From Ideonella sp. MAG2 (GTDB taxonomy: Bacteria > Pseudomonadota > Gammaproteobacteria > Burkholderiales > Burkholderiaceae_C): 64,000 nucleotides of DNA. Under the pieces are notes generated by a model. The model was not told the origin of the DNA, did not search any database, and worked only from the letters and a program-made list of their open reading frames with translations. A program made the position numbers and the translations under genes. Numbering within the stretch: the stretch's first letter is position 1; each line of letters opens with the position of its first letter. The stretch spans positions 1,482,502 through 1,546,501 of the forward strand of contig PTEU01000001.1 of NCBI GenBank assembly GCA_004359425.1. The letters are read 5' to 3'. This document shows, piece after piece, positions 18,096 through 27,665 of the stretch.

Positions 18096-18115
18096 ACCCA
18101 AGGCGACCCGCTGCT

Positions 18116-19761
18116 TTAGAAGCGGGCTTGCAGCCCAACGGTCAAAGAGCGCCCAGCCTGGGGAGCCAGCTCGCGCACCGTACGCACGGCCGTGGCGTTG
18201 TAGGCCAGCGCATTGCCCAGGTTGTCGCCCTTCAAAAAGGCCTGCCATTCCCCAGATGCCCACGGCAAGGTGTAGGCGGCCCACACATTCACCAAAGTGT
18301 AGGCATCGGTGGCGGCATCACCCTGTGACACCCGGCGCTGTGCCCAGGCGTGCTTGACGCCAGCCCCCAGCGACCAAGCGCCCTGATGAGCGGCCAGGCC
18401 CAGGTTCAGGCGCATGGGTGCCAAGCGCGGCAAGGGCTCGCCGGTGCGGCTGTTTTCTCCGCGTGTCCAATCCCAGGTGGCGTTGCTGTCGATGCGCCAC
18501 TGCCCCCACTGATGGCGGTGCTTGGCCTCCAATTCCAAGCCCCACAGCTTGGCGGGCACGCCTTGGAAGGCATAAATGGGCACGCTGAAGGGCTCGCCGT
18601 CCTCGCCTACTTCGCTGAAGGTCTCTCCTGTGGCCTCCAGGGCGATGAAACGACCAAATCGCATGGCAAACACATTGGCCTTGATGAGGTTCGCGCCGCT
18701 CTGCCAACTCACCCCCAGGTCCGCATGGGTGCTGCGCTCCAGCCCTAAGCTGGGGTCGCCACGCTCGTAGGCGGCGGTCGCCACATGCACGCCGTCGGCG
18801 TACAGCTCATAGTAAGCCGGTGCACGTTGGGTCGCACCCAGGCTGCCGGTCAGGCTCCATTGAGGCATGAAGCGCCAGGCACTGGCCACGGACACACTGC
18901 CCGGGCTAAAGCTGCGTGACTGGGCGCTGCCGAACCGGGGCTCCTCCACTTCTGGTGCATCGCCTTCAGAGCGAACCGTCACACGCTCCAGCCGCCCACC
19001 CAGGGTCAAGCTCAAGGAGCCTGAGCGCCACTCTTCCATGCCGAACAACGCCATCGAACGAGTGCGGGTGGCGGGCACAAAGGCCTCTTCACCCAGGGCC
19101 TCGAAACGCATGGACTCAGCCTGCACACCCCACACCCCTTGCCAGGCACCTTGAGGCGCATGGCGCGCCTCGATACGAAGCGCCTGCCCCCGGCTGGAGA
19201 AGGTGGTGCCCACCTCGCCACTGCCTTCAATTTCTTGATGCTGATAGCGGGTGTCTGAGAGCTGGAAGCTGAGCTTGTCCACAAACCCGCCCAGGCTTCG
19301 CTCGCCCGCCAAGGTGGTGCGACGACGGTTCATATCAATGGTCACGTCGGGTTCGACCGTCACGCCATAGTGGTTGTCGTAGCTGTCAAACGACAGGCCG
19401 AGATAGCCCTTATCGTCTGCCCACAGGAGGCGTCGATGGTGGCACCGGCGTTGTCCAACAGCCGCACCCGATCACCGTCCAGGCCGCGAATGACAGGACG
19501 CTGGCTGTTGGGGCCAAAGCCGCTGGAGGCCACACCGGCCACGCCTTCCAGCGTCTCACCCAAGGTGCTGGATTTTTTGAGCAGCAGACGCTCACCGGTC
19601 AACACCGCGCTGGGTTGAGCCAAATCGGCTTGGCCCAGCGGGTTGCCAATCACCAGCACACGTTCGGTGGTGGCGTTGGTGTTAGTGGTTTGCGCAGCGC
19701 AGGCGGCTGCACCCAGGCACAGGCCAGCAGCCCATGCAGTCGGAATCATTGGAAAGTTCAT
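18116..19761 (-). pseudogene. TonB-dependent receptor with internal deletion and frameshift (metal-receptor type)
   Basis: The N-terminal part begins at ATG 19761 with a signal peptide. The plug follows: RVLVIGNPLGQ resembles a TonB box region, and GVAGVASSGFGPNSQRPVIRG and DRVRLLDNAGATIDAS are present. At about 19420 the frame changes and the barrel resumes with GYLGLSFDSYDNHYGVT, running to a C-terminal GLQARF with terminal Phe. About 100-150 residues between, including the second half of the plug, are missing. YDNHYG and HR-rich strands are seen in zinc/copper receptors such as ZnuD, and the neighbours (His-rich permease, DUF3299) agree with metal uptake. The deletion is probably an assembly join. 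Confidence 0.75.
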
Positions 19762-19882
19762 GGCACCCAGGCACGCAGCACAAGGCCACTGCCTTGCTGA
19801 CGTGCAAATAGAAGAGGCCGGATGAGACAGACTCACCCCGCAAAAGCAGCCCGCTCATGGCGCAGCAGGCCAGCACAAAAGC

Positions 19883-20263
19883 TCAACTGACAGGGTGGGT
19901 TGGGGGTGCGCGGGCCGCATAGCGGGCCACCCAGCGCGGCGTGGCGCCCGGGCCCAAGGAGGGGCCCCAAAGAGGCGGCGTGGCCCGAAACACCGGCGCC
20001 TCGGTCACAGCCAGGTTCAGGCCATCCGCACAGGCGGCCTGATCCAGCAAACGACATTCAGCCGTGCCCGTGGCATGCCCGTCATGGGCTGCCGCACTGG
20101 CTGGTGGCTGCGTGGCTTCCTTCAGGCCCGGCACATGCACTACGCGGTGCCAAGCGCCCCATAGCGAAGCCAGTACCAAGGCCAACACCAACACCCACAG
20201 CCACGACGACACCCGGCTGCGAGCCGCATGGCGCATGGTTTGAAGCGAGAAGGGGCTCATCAA
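19883..20263 (-). CDS. Small membrane-anchored protein of the metal cluster (DUF2946-like)
   Basis: 126 residues. One transmembrane helix (SSWLWVLVLALVLASLWGAW) is followed by a periplasmic part with AHDGHATGTAECRLLDQAACADGLN and two cysteines. A CRLxDQ..AD pattern after a single helix recalls DUF2946-type proteins found beside TonB receptors and metal transporters, but the match is weak. It is 17 bases downstream of the DUF3299 gene and upstream of the TonB receptor on the same strand, so it is almost certainly co-transcribed. The function is unknown. Confidence 0.6.
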   Translation of the reverse strand: MMSPFSLQTMRHAARSRVSSWLWVLVLALVLASLWGAWHRVVHVPGLKEATQPPASAAAHDGHATGTAECRLLDQAACADGLNLAVTEAPVFRATPPLWGPSLGPGATPRWVARYAARAPPTHPVS

Positions 20264-20280
20264 GACGACAACTCAGCGCC

Positions 20281-20862
20281 TCACGGGGCGCTCACCGGCT
20301 GAGCGCCGACCATGCGGTAGTAGAGCCCATAAGGGTCCTTGGACAAGACCGCGAGCTTGCCTTCCACCATGACCGGCTCCAGCGTGTACTTGACCGGTGT
20401 GAGCGTTTTGACCTCCACCAAGCCTTCAGGCCCTGCGGGGACGCAAAAGGTGCAGCTCGTCGGCACGGATGACAGCAGGAAGTGCTTTTGCTTGTCCCCT
20501 GGCTCCAAGGGCATCATAAAGCCCTGAACTTTCACCGTTTGGTTGTTCAAGGCCTGTACGGGCTTGGGGAAGACCGGCACCAGACGGTTGCGTTCGGGCC
20601 GGGTGGTCACCGAGGACAACACCGACCAGGACACCACCCCTTCCTTGTCTTGCAAGGGTTTGAAGGGGCTGCGTGGGTCGTGATAGCCCGGCCCACTCCC
20701 CAACACGCCGGACAGCGGTGGGCTCAGAACCTGTGCTCCAGAAGCTGCGGGGGCGGCCGGTGTGGTCTGAGACGCGGCGGGGGTTTGGGCCATGGCGGCA
20801 CCGACCATGGCCATCGAGGCCACCCACCAAGCAGCCATCATCGGAGTAGAAGAGGTCGTCAT
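20281..20862 (-). CDS. DUF3299 periplasmic protein of the metal cluster
   Basis: 193 residues from ATG at 20862, with an N-terminal signal segment (WWVASMAMVGAAMAQ). The conserved core has VKVQGFMMPLEPGDKQKHFLL followed by SSVPTSCTFCVPAGPEG, the CxxC motif typical of DUF3299. YYRMVGA closes the protein. DUF3299 members travel with FtsX-like ABC exporters and zinc-responsive genes (the zrg-type clusters of Vibrio, from memory), where they may bind metal in the periplasm. It begins just after the permease stop, in line with one operon. Confidence 0.8.
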   Translation of the reverse strand: MTTSSTPMMAAWWVASMAMVGAAMAQTPAASQTTPAAPAASGAQVLSPPLSGVLGSGPGYHDPRSPFKPLQDKEGVVSWSVLSSVTTRPERNRLVPVFPKPVQALNNQTVKVQGFMMPLEPGDKQKHFLLSSVPTSCTFCVPAGPEGLVEVKTLTPVKYTLEPVMVEGKLAVLSKDPYGLYYRMVGAQPVSAP

Positions 20863-20863
20863 A

Positions 20864-21695
20864 TCAGATTGGATTTTGCAGCAATCGCGTGACATCCAGC
20901 CGCGCCGCCCGCCAAGCAGGTAGCGCCGCCGCCAAAACCGCCAGCCCTAAAGTCCCCGCCACCAGCCAGGCGGTTTGCGGGCTCCACCACCAGCCTGTCA
21001 CTGGCATGGCATGTTGGGCCGCCAGCATGTGGCCCAGCAAGCCCGTGAGGCCATGGCCCAGCGCCAGGCCCAACACCAGGCCCAGTGCCGACAAGTTGAG
21101 CGCCTCTAGCAGCACCACGCCAGCGATCCTGGCCCGAGAGGCCCCAAGCATACGCATCATTGCCAAATCAGGCTCTCGCTCGCGAACCGCATGGTAGAGC
21201 GCGATGAACACCGATGCACCGGCCACCAGCACCAGCAGCAGCCCAAACCCCCGCAGTACCTCGATGCCCACACCGACCATGCGCAGCAAGCGAGCACTCT
21301 CAAGCGCCGGGGCCGCAGCTTGTAGGCCCTCTTGCGCATTGACCCAGCGCGGCAGGCTGACAGCGGCCAGAGGGCTGCGATACCGTACCAGGGCCAGCGT
21401 CACTTCGCGGCGCTCGTCCTCAAGCGACGGCCTCGCCTCGGCAGGATGAGCTTTCAGCGTGCGGGCATGATCATGCTCGTGATCCGGGCTCTGGCCACCG
21501 TGCTCTTCATGGTCTTCATGGGCGTCATGGTGATCATGCGGTGCTTTGTGTGAGTGCTGTTTGGCCGCGCCCGAGGGAGGTGCGGCAGAAGCGGCTGGCG
21601 TGGACGACACTGAGGCCTCCGACGGCCCATGGCCGTGGGCCTCGTGGACAGCCCAAACGGACGCCAGATCCGTCAACACCAGGCGATCCAGCACA
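20864..21695 (-). CDS. ABC transporter permease (FtsX/MacB type) with His-rich loop, 5' end missing
   Basis: 276 residues of the C-terminal part of an FtsX-family permease. Three transmembrane helices follow GFGLLLVLVAGASVFIALY, and the family motif REREPDLAMMRMLGASRARI lies between helices. The periplasmic part carries an unusual stretch, residues about 47-78, of 32 residues dominated by His, Asp and Glu (KQHSHKAPHDHHDAHEDHEE and HEHDHA), likely a metal-binding tether. The N-terminal helix and part of the periplasmic domain are absent because an unrelated fragment begins at 21696. No ATPase gene is seen upstream for the same reason. Confidence 0.8.
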
Positions 21696-22072
21696 CAGCC
21701 ATCAACACCACGCCCTTGGTGGACGTGATGTTGGTGCTGTTGATCATCTTCCTGATCACCGTGCCCGTGGTGACGCAGTCGGTCAAGCTGAATTTGCCCA
21801 AAGAAATCAACATCCCCACCCAGACCAAGCCCGAGAACGTGCTGCTGGCCGTGAGCAAGGATGGCGATGTGTACTGGGGCATTAAGAAGTACGCCGACAC
21901 GGAATCACTGGTGAAAGACTTGAAGAAGGAAGCGGTGAAAGACCCGCAGCCTGAAGTCCACATCCGCGGCGATGAAGCGGTGAAGTACCAAGCGGTGGGC
22001 AAACTCATCGTGGCCGTACAGCGCGCTGGTATTGCCAAGGTCGGTTTCATCACTGAGCCTCCGGCCAAGTGA
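21696..22072 (+). CDS. exbD: Displaced fragment: first ExbD of the exbBD locus, N-terminus missing
   Basis: The frame from NTTPLVDVMLVLLI through LITVPVVTQSVKLNLPKEI to KVGFITEPPAK is the membrane helix and periplasmic domain of an ExbD. Its first 44 bases equal 11639-11682. It fits exactly as the continuation of the ExbD start at 11587. Left of 21696 is an unrelated minus-strand permease, so this gene has neither start codon nor promoter here. The open frame seen from 21629 is partly read through the neighbour. The piece belongs at about 11683. Confidence 0.85.
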
Positions 22073-22105
22073 TGCCCGTCGCCTAAGTCAAGAAAGAGGC
22101 CCCTT

Positions 22106-22221
22106 ATGGGAATGAATGTAGGTTCAGGCGGTGGTGACGACGAGCCCATGGTGGAGATGAACACCACGCCGCTGATCGACGTGATGTTGGTGCTGCTGAT
22201 CATGCTGATCATCACCATCCC
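22106..22221 (+). CDS. exbD: Displaced fragment: second ExbD, C-terminus missing
   Basis: ATG at 22106 starts MGMNVGSGGGDDEPMVEMNT, then TPLIDVMLVLLIMLIITIP, an ExbD N-terminus and membrane helix. The last 44 bases (22178-22221) equal 11665-11708, and identity ends exactly where this sequence switches to unrelated DNA at 22222. The remaining ExbD2 domain is the one now attached to the hybrid at 11587-12021. With the previous fragment this gives a 526-base stray contig. Translation past 22221 is meaningless. Confidence 0.85.
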
Positions 22222-22448
22222 ACGGCGGGGTGAGATGGAGACCTTATCGGGACGGAGGCCCCAAAACGACGAAGCCCCGACCAGCGAGCTGGACGGGGCT
22301 TGTGGAAGACCGACGCTTCCAATGAGGGCCAGCGAGAATGGGCTGGAACCTCGACGGCGCGGGAAATGCGCCGTTGCAAAGGCCTCGTGATGAGGTGCTT
22401 ATAGGCTAGTCCAAGTCTTTGCCGCCCACAAGCCCCTCTCACCGAGAT
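22222..22448. other. Intergenic downstream of ubiD
   Basis: No gene recognised. It contains a strong hairpin at 22272-22301 and ends before the ubiD stop at 22449. The left edge is an assembly join. Confidence 0.4.
22272..22301 (-). terminator. Hairpin, possible terminator of the ubiD unit
   Basis: AAGCCCCG and CGGGGCTT form an 8-bp stem. An inner CCAG/CTGG pair closes a CGAG loop after an A-A mismatch. On the minus strand a TTTT run follows five bases after the stem, so termination of leftward transcription from ubiD is plausible but not textbook. Confidence 0.45.
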
Positions 22449-23916
22449 TTACAATTTTCTGGCAGCCTCGGCCCAGCCGCCCATTTGTGCCAACACGGCG
22501 TCCACTCGTGTCAGCACGGCCGCATCCATCTCAATGACACGCCCCCATTCGCGGTTCGTCTCGCCTGGCCATTTATGGGTGGCGTCCAGGCCCATCTTGC
22601 CGCCCAGGCCGCTGACGGGTGAGGCAAAGTCCAGGTAGTCGATGGGCGTGTGCTCCACCAAAGTGGTGTCGCGCACCGGGTCCATGCGGGTGGTGAGGGC
22701 CCAGATCACGTCTTTCCAGTCGCGGATGTTGACATCCTCGTCCGTCACCACAATGAACTTGGTGTACATGAACTGGCGTAAAAAACTCCAGAGCCCAAAC
22801 ATCAAGCGCTTGGCGTGGCCTGGGTAGGCCTTGCGGATGGAGATGACGGCCATACGGTAACTACAGCCCTCGGGAGGCAGATAGAAGTCCACGATCTCCG
22901 GAAACTGCTTTTGCAGAATGGGCACGAACACTTCATTCAAGGCCACACCCAAGACCGCCGGTTCATCGGGAGGTTTGCCGGTGTAGGTGGAGTGATAGAT
23001 CGGGTTGCGACGGTGGGTCAGGCGGTCGATGCGAAACACCGGAAACCAGTCTTGCTCGTTGTAGTAGCCGGTGTGGTCGCCATACGGGCCTTCAAGCGCA
23101 TGAAGATAGCCATTGACTGACTTCAGGGGCACGCCATGGTCGCTGACCCCTTGCCAACCGTCCGGCGAAGGCGGGATATGGCCTTCCAAAACCATCTCGG
23201 CTCGAGCCGGCACTTGCAGTTTGGCATCGCCCTCGCCCACCTGGGTATCGGCCAATTCTGTGCGGCCGCCACGCAGCAAGCCTGCAAACTGGTACTCGCT
23301 GAGACTGTCTGGCACGGGCGTCACTGCCCCCAGGGTGGTGGCGGGGTCTGCGCCCAACGCCACGGCGATGGGGAAGGGCTGACCGGGGTTGGCCCGCGCA
23401 AACTCACGAAAGTCCAGCGCACCGCCGCGATGGGCCAGCCAACGCATGATGAGCTCACGCGCGCCGATCACCTGTTGCCGGTAGATGCCCAAGTTTTGGC
23501 GCTTGCGCGGGCGGGCCACAGATTGCGGGCCGCGCGTGACCACCAGGCCCCAGGTGATCAGTGGTGCGGCGTCTCCGGGCCAGCAGTATTGGATGGGCCA
23601 CTGGCTCAGGTCCACGGCCGAACCTTCCAGCACCACCTCCTGGCAGGGAGCGTTGCTGACCTTGGCGGGCTTCAACGGACACGGACTCCGCGCCCATGCC
23701 CAAGGCCACCCGACGAGGCGTGCCGAACAAATTGCCCAAGACAGGCGTGGTAAACCCTGTGGGGTGTTCAAACAGCAGGGCTGGGCCTTCGGCGCGCAGA
23801 ACTTTGTCGCACAGCGCCGTCATTTCCAGACGCGGGGAGACAGCGGCAGTGACGCGCTGCAACTCCCCGTCGCGCTCTAATCCGCCGATGAAGTCTCTTA
23901 AATCACGGTATTTCAT
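22449..23916 (-). pseudogene. ubiD: 3-octaprenyl-4-hydroxybenzoate carboxy-lyase (UbiD) with internal join
   Basis: ATG at 23916 starts [15 protein letters not shown]. The first frame runs to about 23683 ([10 protein letters not shown]), and a second frame resumes with [18 protein letters not shown] and goes to the stop. About 35-40 residues between are missing, with a frameshift. The remaining sequence has the prenyl-FMN/metal region ([20 protein letters not shown]), [17 protein letters not shown] and [20 protein letters not shown]. UbiD decarboxylates polyprenyl-4-hydroxybenzoate in ubiquinone synthesis using prenylated FMN from UbiX. Because the gene is normally essential for aerobic ubiquinone synthesis, an assembly error is far more likely than real loss. 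Confidence 0.85.
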
Positions 23917-24189
23917 TGAATTGAGTAATAAGAAAGCCAATCTTTATGCTTGACTGGTTATTTTGACGCTCTCTACAATGCAACAAATCACATTACATCG
24001 GGTTAACCCTGGCTCAATTGTTGGAGCCCACTGGGGCTAGCCTCTCCCGCTGCGGGGTCTTGTCTGGCTCTTCGAGCCAACACCCCTTAAGCCAACGATT
24101 ATCGCCACTGCTGTTCACCCTAGGGGGCCGGAGATTCACTCGCCGTGCGAGGCATCCCGGGCAGCATCAAGGCGACACAAAGGAAGCTG
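23917..24189. other. Divergent intergenic between ubiD and transglycosylase gene
   Basis: About 270 bases. It must carry both promoters. GAGCCCACTGGGGCTAGCC and CTGGCTCTTCGAGCCAACA form small inverted repeats around 24027-24080. AGGAAG lies before the ATG at 24190. I see no further gene. Confidence 0.35.
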
Positions 24190-25179
24190 ATGCCCCAGAT
24201 TCATTGGATCAAGCGAATAGTGACGAGCAGCCAACAGGCGGTGACGGTGTTCGCCAAAGACGTGGGCCATGGCTTGTTAGAGGTCAGCCACAACATGCTG
24301 GCCTTGGTTGGGCTGTTGGTGATTGCTGCTGTGATGTTTACGGCAGGTCGTGCCGACTTGCGGGTCAGTATGGAGCGTGAGGTCCTGGGCTGGCTGCAAG
24401 AGCGGCACGGTGGGCGCGCCAATGCGGTTGCACTTGACTACGTCGCCATGCCGGACGACCCAGAGCACCTGTCGCTGGCACAAGCATTGGCCGTAGACCC
24501 GGCCTTGCTCACCCGCCAGCAAGCGGCCGTCGCCACTTGGCTTTCTCGTCGCTACCGTGTGGCCCCGGAACCGGTCGCGCGCATCGTCCAAGAGGCTTGG
24601 CATGTGGGGCAAAAGGCCGGGGTCGAACCCACCTTGATCCTGGCCATCACCGCCATTGAGTCGAGCTTCAACCCCTTCGCTCAAAGCCCCGTAGGCGCTC
24701 AGGGCTTGATGCAGGTGATGACCCGTATTCACAGTGACAAATACCAGGCTTTTGGGGGCAAGCTGGCAGCGTTTGACCCTGTGACCAATCTGCGAGTTGG
24801 TGTTCAGGTCTTGCGCGAATGCATTGCCCGGGCCGGTGGCCTGGAAGCAGGCCTGCGCTACTACGTTGGAGCGGCCAATTTGGACGATGATGGCGGCTAT
24901 GCCGCCAAAGTGCTGGGAGAGCAGCAGTATTTGGAGCGGGTGGCTTCCGGGCAAAGCGTGCCAGTCACAGCACCGATGATCATTGTGGCCTCCAGCACCG
25001 CATCAGCCTCGGCTCCCAGCACGGTACCCGCCTCACTGCCCGCGGCCGCACCTTCTGCTTCGTCAACGCCTGACGGCACGGCACCGGGACAAAACCCAAC
25101 CCAGCCACCCATGCCCAGCGATAGCACCGAGAGTGGCAGCACGCGCGAGCAGATTGCCCTGGTGGCTCCCGCGCGATAA
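24190..25179 (+). CDS. Membrane-anchored lytic transglycosylase (Slt domain)
   Basis: 329 residues from ATG at 24190 behind AGGAAG. One N-terminal transmembrane helix (MLALVGLLVIAAVMFTAG) is followed by an SLT fold. The catalytic region reads ILAITAIESSFNPFAQSPVGAQGLMQV, with Glu in the ES motif and GLMQ as in lytic transglycosylases. The ending NLRVGVQVLRE and LRYYVGAANL is a variant of the usual AYNxG. After residue 260 comes a Ser/Ala/Pro/Thr-rich disordered tail. It cuts peptidoglycan to 1,6-anhydro ends in the periplasm. It resembles MltC/Slt-type envelope enzymes, and the specific paralog is not clear. Confidence 0.85.
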   Translation: MPQIHWIKRIVTSSQQAVTVFAKDVGHGLLEVSHNMLALVGLLVIAAVMFTAGRADLRVSMEREVLGWLQERHGGRANAVALDYVAMPDDPEHLSLAQALAVDPALLTRQQAAVATWLSRRYRVAPEPVARIVQEAWHVGQKAGVEPTLILAITAIESSFNPFAQSPVGAQGLMQVMTRIHSDKYQAFGGKLAAFDPVTNLRVGVQVLRECIARAGGLEAGLRYYVGAANLDDDGGYAAKVLGEQQYLERVASGQSVPVTAPMIIVASSTASASAPSTVPASLPAAAPSASSTPDGTAPGQNPTQPPMPSDSTESGSTREQIALVAPAR

Positions 25180-25243
25180 GCCCTGCTGCATCGCCGCCAC
25201 GCTGCCGCTCAGCTGGCCACAGGAGCGCTACACTTAGGCTACC

Positions 25244-25369
25244 GCGCGACTGGCGATAAGTCAGCGTTGCAGGCGGCACTGCCCGCCTCAAGCTGTCGAG
25301 GTGGATCACCACCGGGAAGCGCGGGACCTGACTCTCTGAGTCAGGTTCACACAGCCGTTCGCCTGGGCA
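25244..25369 (+). ncRNA. ZTP (pfl) riboswitch upstream of glyA
   Basis: Conserved pfl-motif blocks appear in order: GCGACTGGCGATAAGT at the 5' side, GGTGGATCACCACCGGGAAG in the middle, and CCGTTCGCCTGGGCA at the 3' side. The last block holds the pseudoknot and ligand-contacting bases. Between the latter two is a variable hairpin (ACCTGACTCTCTGAGTCAGGT). The RNA binds ZMP/ZTP, the purine intermediate that builds up when 10-formyl-THF is short, and turns on one-carbon genes. Placement about 70 bases before glyA, the serine hydroxymethyltransferase gene, fits this role. Confidence 0.85.
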
Positions 25370-25440
25370 CCCCACCCTTTGTGCTTCCTCATGAGGCCGC
25401 TGCGGCTGGGTTCATCCGCCCTGACTTGAAGGAAATCTCC

Positions 25441-26691
25441 ATGTTCGACCGTACCCAATCGACCCTGTCCAACGTCGATCCCGAACTGTTCGCTGCCATC
25501 CAAGCTGAAAACCAGCGCCAGGAAGAGCACATTGAGCTGATCGCCTCCGAGAACTACACCTCGCCCGCTGTGATGGCTGCGCAAGGCTCGCAGCTGACCA
25601 ACAAGTACGCTGAAGGCTACCCCGGCAAGCGCTACTACGGTGGCTGCGAAAACGTCGACGTGGTTGAGCAACTGGCCATCGACCGTGTGAAGCAGTTGTT
25701 TGGTGCCAATTTCGCCAATGTGCAGCCGAACTCCGGCTCGCAGGCCAACCAAGCCGTGTTCTTCGGCCTGCTGCAGCCTGGCGACACGATTTTGGGCATG
25801 AGCCTGGCCGAAGGCGGCCACCTGACCCACGGCATGCCGCTGAACATGTCGGGCAAGTGGTTCAAGGTGGTGAGCTATGGCCTGGATGCCAATGAAGCCA
25901 TCGATTACGAGGCCATGGAAGCCAAGGCCCGCGAGCACAAGCCCAAGCTGATCATCGCCGGGGCTTCCGCCTACGCGCTGCGCATCGATTTCGAGCGCTT
26001 CGCCAAGATCGCCAAGGAAGTGGGTGCCTATTTCATGGTGGACATGGCCCACTATGCCGGCCTGATTGCTGCAGGCGCCTATCCCAACCCCGTGCCCCAC
26101 GCGGATGTGGTGACCTCCACCACCCACAAGAGCCTGCGTGGCCCGCGTGGCGGCATCATCCTCATGAACAATGAGGACATTGCCAAGAAGATCAACAGCG
26201 CCATCTTCCCCGGCATCCAAGGCGGCCCCCTGATGCACGTCATCGGTGGCAAGGCCGTGGCCTTCAAGGAAGCGCTGACGCCCGAGTTCAAGGCCTACCA
26301 AGAGCAAGTCGTCAAGAACGCCAAGGTCTTGGCCGAGACCCTGATCGAGCGTGGCCTGCGCATTGTCTCGGGCCGCACCGAAAGCCATGTGATGCTGGTG
26401 GACCTGCGCCCCAAGAACCTGACCGGCAAAGAAGCCGAGGCCATCTTGGGCGCTGCGCACATGACCTGCAACAAGAACGGCATCCCGAACGACCCGCAAA
26501 AACCCATGGTCACCAGCGGCATTCGTTTGGGCACACCGGCCCTGACCACTCGCGGCTTCAAGGAAGAGCAAGTGCGCGCCACGGCTCACCTGATTGCCGA
26601 TGTGCTGGACAACCCACACGACGCCGCCAACATCGCGGCCGTGCGCGAGAAGGTCTCGGCCCTGACGCGTCAGTTCCCGGTCTACCGCTAA
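25441..26691 (+). CDS. glyA: Serine hydroxymethyltransferase
   Basis: 416 residues, ATG at 25441 after GAAGGAAATCTCC. PLP enzyme interconverting serine and glycine and charging THF with a C1 unit. Motifs seen are [49 protein letters not shown] and the PLP-lysine motif [14 protein letters not shown]. The C-terminal [14 protein letters not shown] is intact. Controlled by the ZTP riboswitch just upstream. The nrdR gene follows 27 bases downstream, an association common in Beta- and Gammaproteobacteria. Longer upstream in-frame starts lie inside the riboswitch and are rejected. Confidence 0.97.
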   Translation: MFDRTQSTLSNVDPELFAAIQAENQRQEEHIELIASENYTSPAVMAAQGSQLTNKYAEGYPGKRYYGGCENVDVVEQLAIDRVKQLFGANFANVQPNSGSQANQAVFFGLLQPGDTILGMSLAEGGHLTHGMPLNMSGKWFKVVSYGLDANEAIDYEAMEAKAREHKPKLIIAGASAYALRIDFERFAKIAKEVGAYFMVDMAHYAGLIAAGAYPNPVPHADVVTSTTHKSLRGPRGGIILMNNEDIAKKINSAIFPGIQGGPLMHVIGGKAVAFKEALTPEFKAYQEQVVKNAKVLAETLIERGLRIVSGRTESHVMLVDLRPKNLTGKEAEAILGAAHMTCNKNGIPNDPQKPMVTSGIRLGTPALTTRGFKEEQVRATAHLIADVLDNPHDAANIAAVREKVSALTRQFPVYR

Positions 26692-26718
26692 GCCGCCACC
26701 CAGCCCCCACGTCGCACC

Positions 26719-27162
26719 ATGCGTTGCCCCTTCTGCGCCCACGATGAAACCCAGGTCGTGGAGACCCGTGAGTCTGACGAAGGCGACGTGGTGCGGCGGC
26801 GGCGGCGCTGTACCAAATGCGATAAGCGCTTCACCACCTATGAGCGGGCCGAAATCGCCCTGCCCGCCATCGTTAAGCGCAGTGGTGCCCGGGTCGAGTT
26901 TGACCCGTCCAAGCTGCGCGCCTCAATGACCCTGGCACTGCGCAAGCGCCAGGTGAGCATTGAGCAGGTGGATGCCGCCATCGAGCGCATCCAAGACAAA
27001 CTCTTGGCCAGTGGCGTGCGCGAAGTGCCGTCTACACGCATTGGTGAGTTGGTGATGCGTGAGCTGAAGCGCTTGGACAAAGTCGCCTATGTGCGCTTTG
27101 CGTCCGTCTACCGCAGCTTCGAAGACGTCGACGAATTTAGTCGGCTGATCAAAGAGATCTGA
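26719..27162 (+). CDS. nrdR: Transcriptional repressor NrdR
   Basis: 147 residues, complete. The N-terminal zinc ribbon is [17 protein letters not shown]...[15 protein letters not shown], with four Cys. The ATP-cone domain begins [19 protein letters not shown], and the end has [17 protein letters not shown]. NrdR senses dATP/ATP through the cone and represses ribonucleotide reductase genes at NrdR boxes. It lies downstream of glyA, probably in the same transcript. No NrdR box or nrd gene is in this window. Confidence 0.96.
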   Translation: MRCPFCAHDETQVVETRESDEGDVVRRRRRCTKCDKRFTTYERAEIALPAIVKRSGARVEFDPSKLRASMTLALRKRQVSIEQVDAAIERIQDKLLASGVREVPSTRIGELVMRELKRLDKVAYVRFASVYRSFEDVDEFSRLIKEI

Positions 27163-27230
27163 AGCGCCGGTTTGCGCCACACGGCGCAAGCGCCGCAGAC
27201 GCCGGTGGCCAGTGCTTTAACGCCATTGCG

Positions 27231-27665
27231 CTAGCGCCAGCAATCCGCCACTTCTTTGGTGCCCGATTCTCCCTTCACACCTTTGTGGTCCAGGCTGAGG
27301 TTGCCGCAAGCGGCATCTGCGAGGCGCGGTGTGGCGATCAATTTAAACGCGTACTCATCAGCGCTGGTGGTCGCCGCATCCAGACTGATGCTGTAGTGCT
27401 TGTTGTTGTCGCTGGCCCCCTTGGGGGCTGTCGCATAGTCTGCCGGGAGCGCCGCGTCCTTGAAGGTGTTCTTGGCAGCGTAGTAACGCTGCATATACTG
27501 CGCGGCTTCCATCAGCACGGTGTGCGCATCGCTGCGGCGGCTACGCAGCACATACTCTGTGTAAGGCGGATAAGCAATGGCCGCCAAGATGCCGATGATG
27601 GCGATCACGATCATCAGTTCCACCAGGGTGAAGCCCCACCGGCGTACTGAAGTACGGCTTTTCAT
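27231..27665 (-). CDS. pilE: Type IV minor pilin PilE-like
   Basis: 144 residues from ATG 27665, overlapping the pilY1 stop by four bases. Basic leader ([10 protein letters not shown]), then the prepilin peptidase site [23 protein letters not shown] with Glu5, which is a class III signal cut by PilD and N-methylated. The C-terminal globular part has two cysteines (AACGNL and VADCWR) that form the usual disulfide loop. It is the last gene of the fimT-pilV-pilW-pilX-pilY1-pilE operon. In Pseudomonas the minor pilins form the tip complex that primes pilus assembly. Confidence 0.9.
   Translation of the reverse strand: MKSRTSVRRWGFTLVELMIVIAIIGILAAIAYPPYTEYVLRSRRSDAHTVLMEAAQYMQRYYAAKNTFKDAALPADYATAPKGASDNNKHYSISLDAATTSADEYAFKLIATPRLADAACGNLSLDHKGVKGESGTKEVADCWR

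Noticed and set aside
22222-22448. Structured RNA downstream of ubiD
   Set aside because: Only one strong hairpin fits a terminator. No conserved RNA pattern was recognised.
25306-26742. A 478-codon minus-strand ORF
   Set aside because: Exactly opposite to glyA and partly to its riboswitch and nrdR. The composition is that of an antisense frame.
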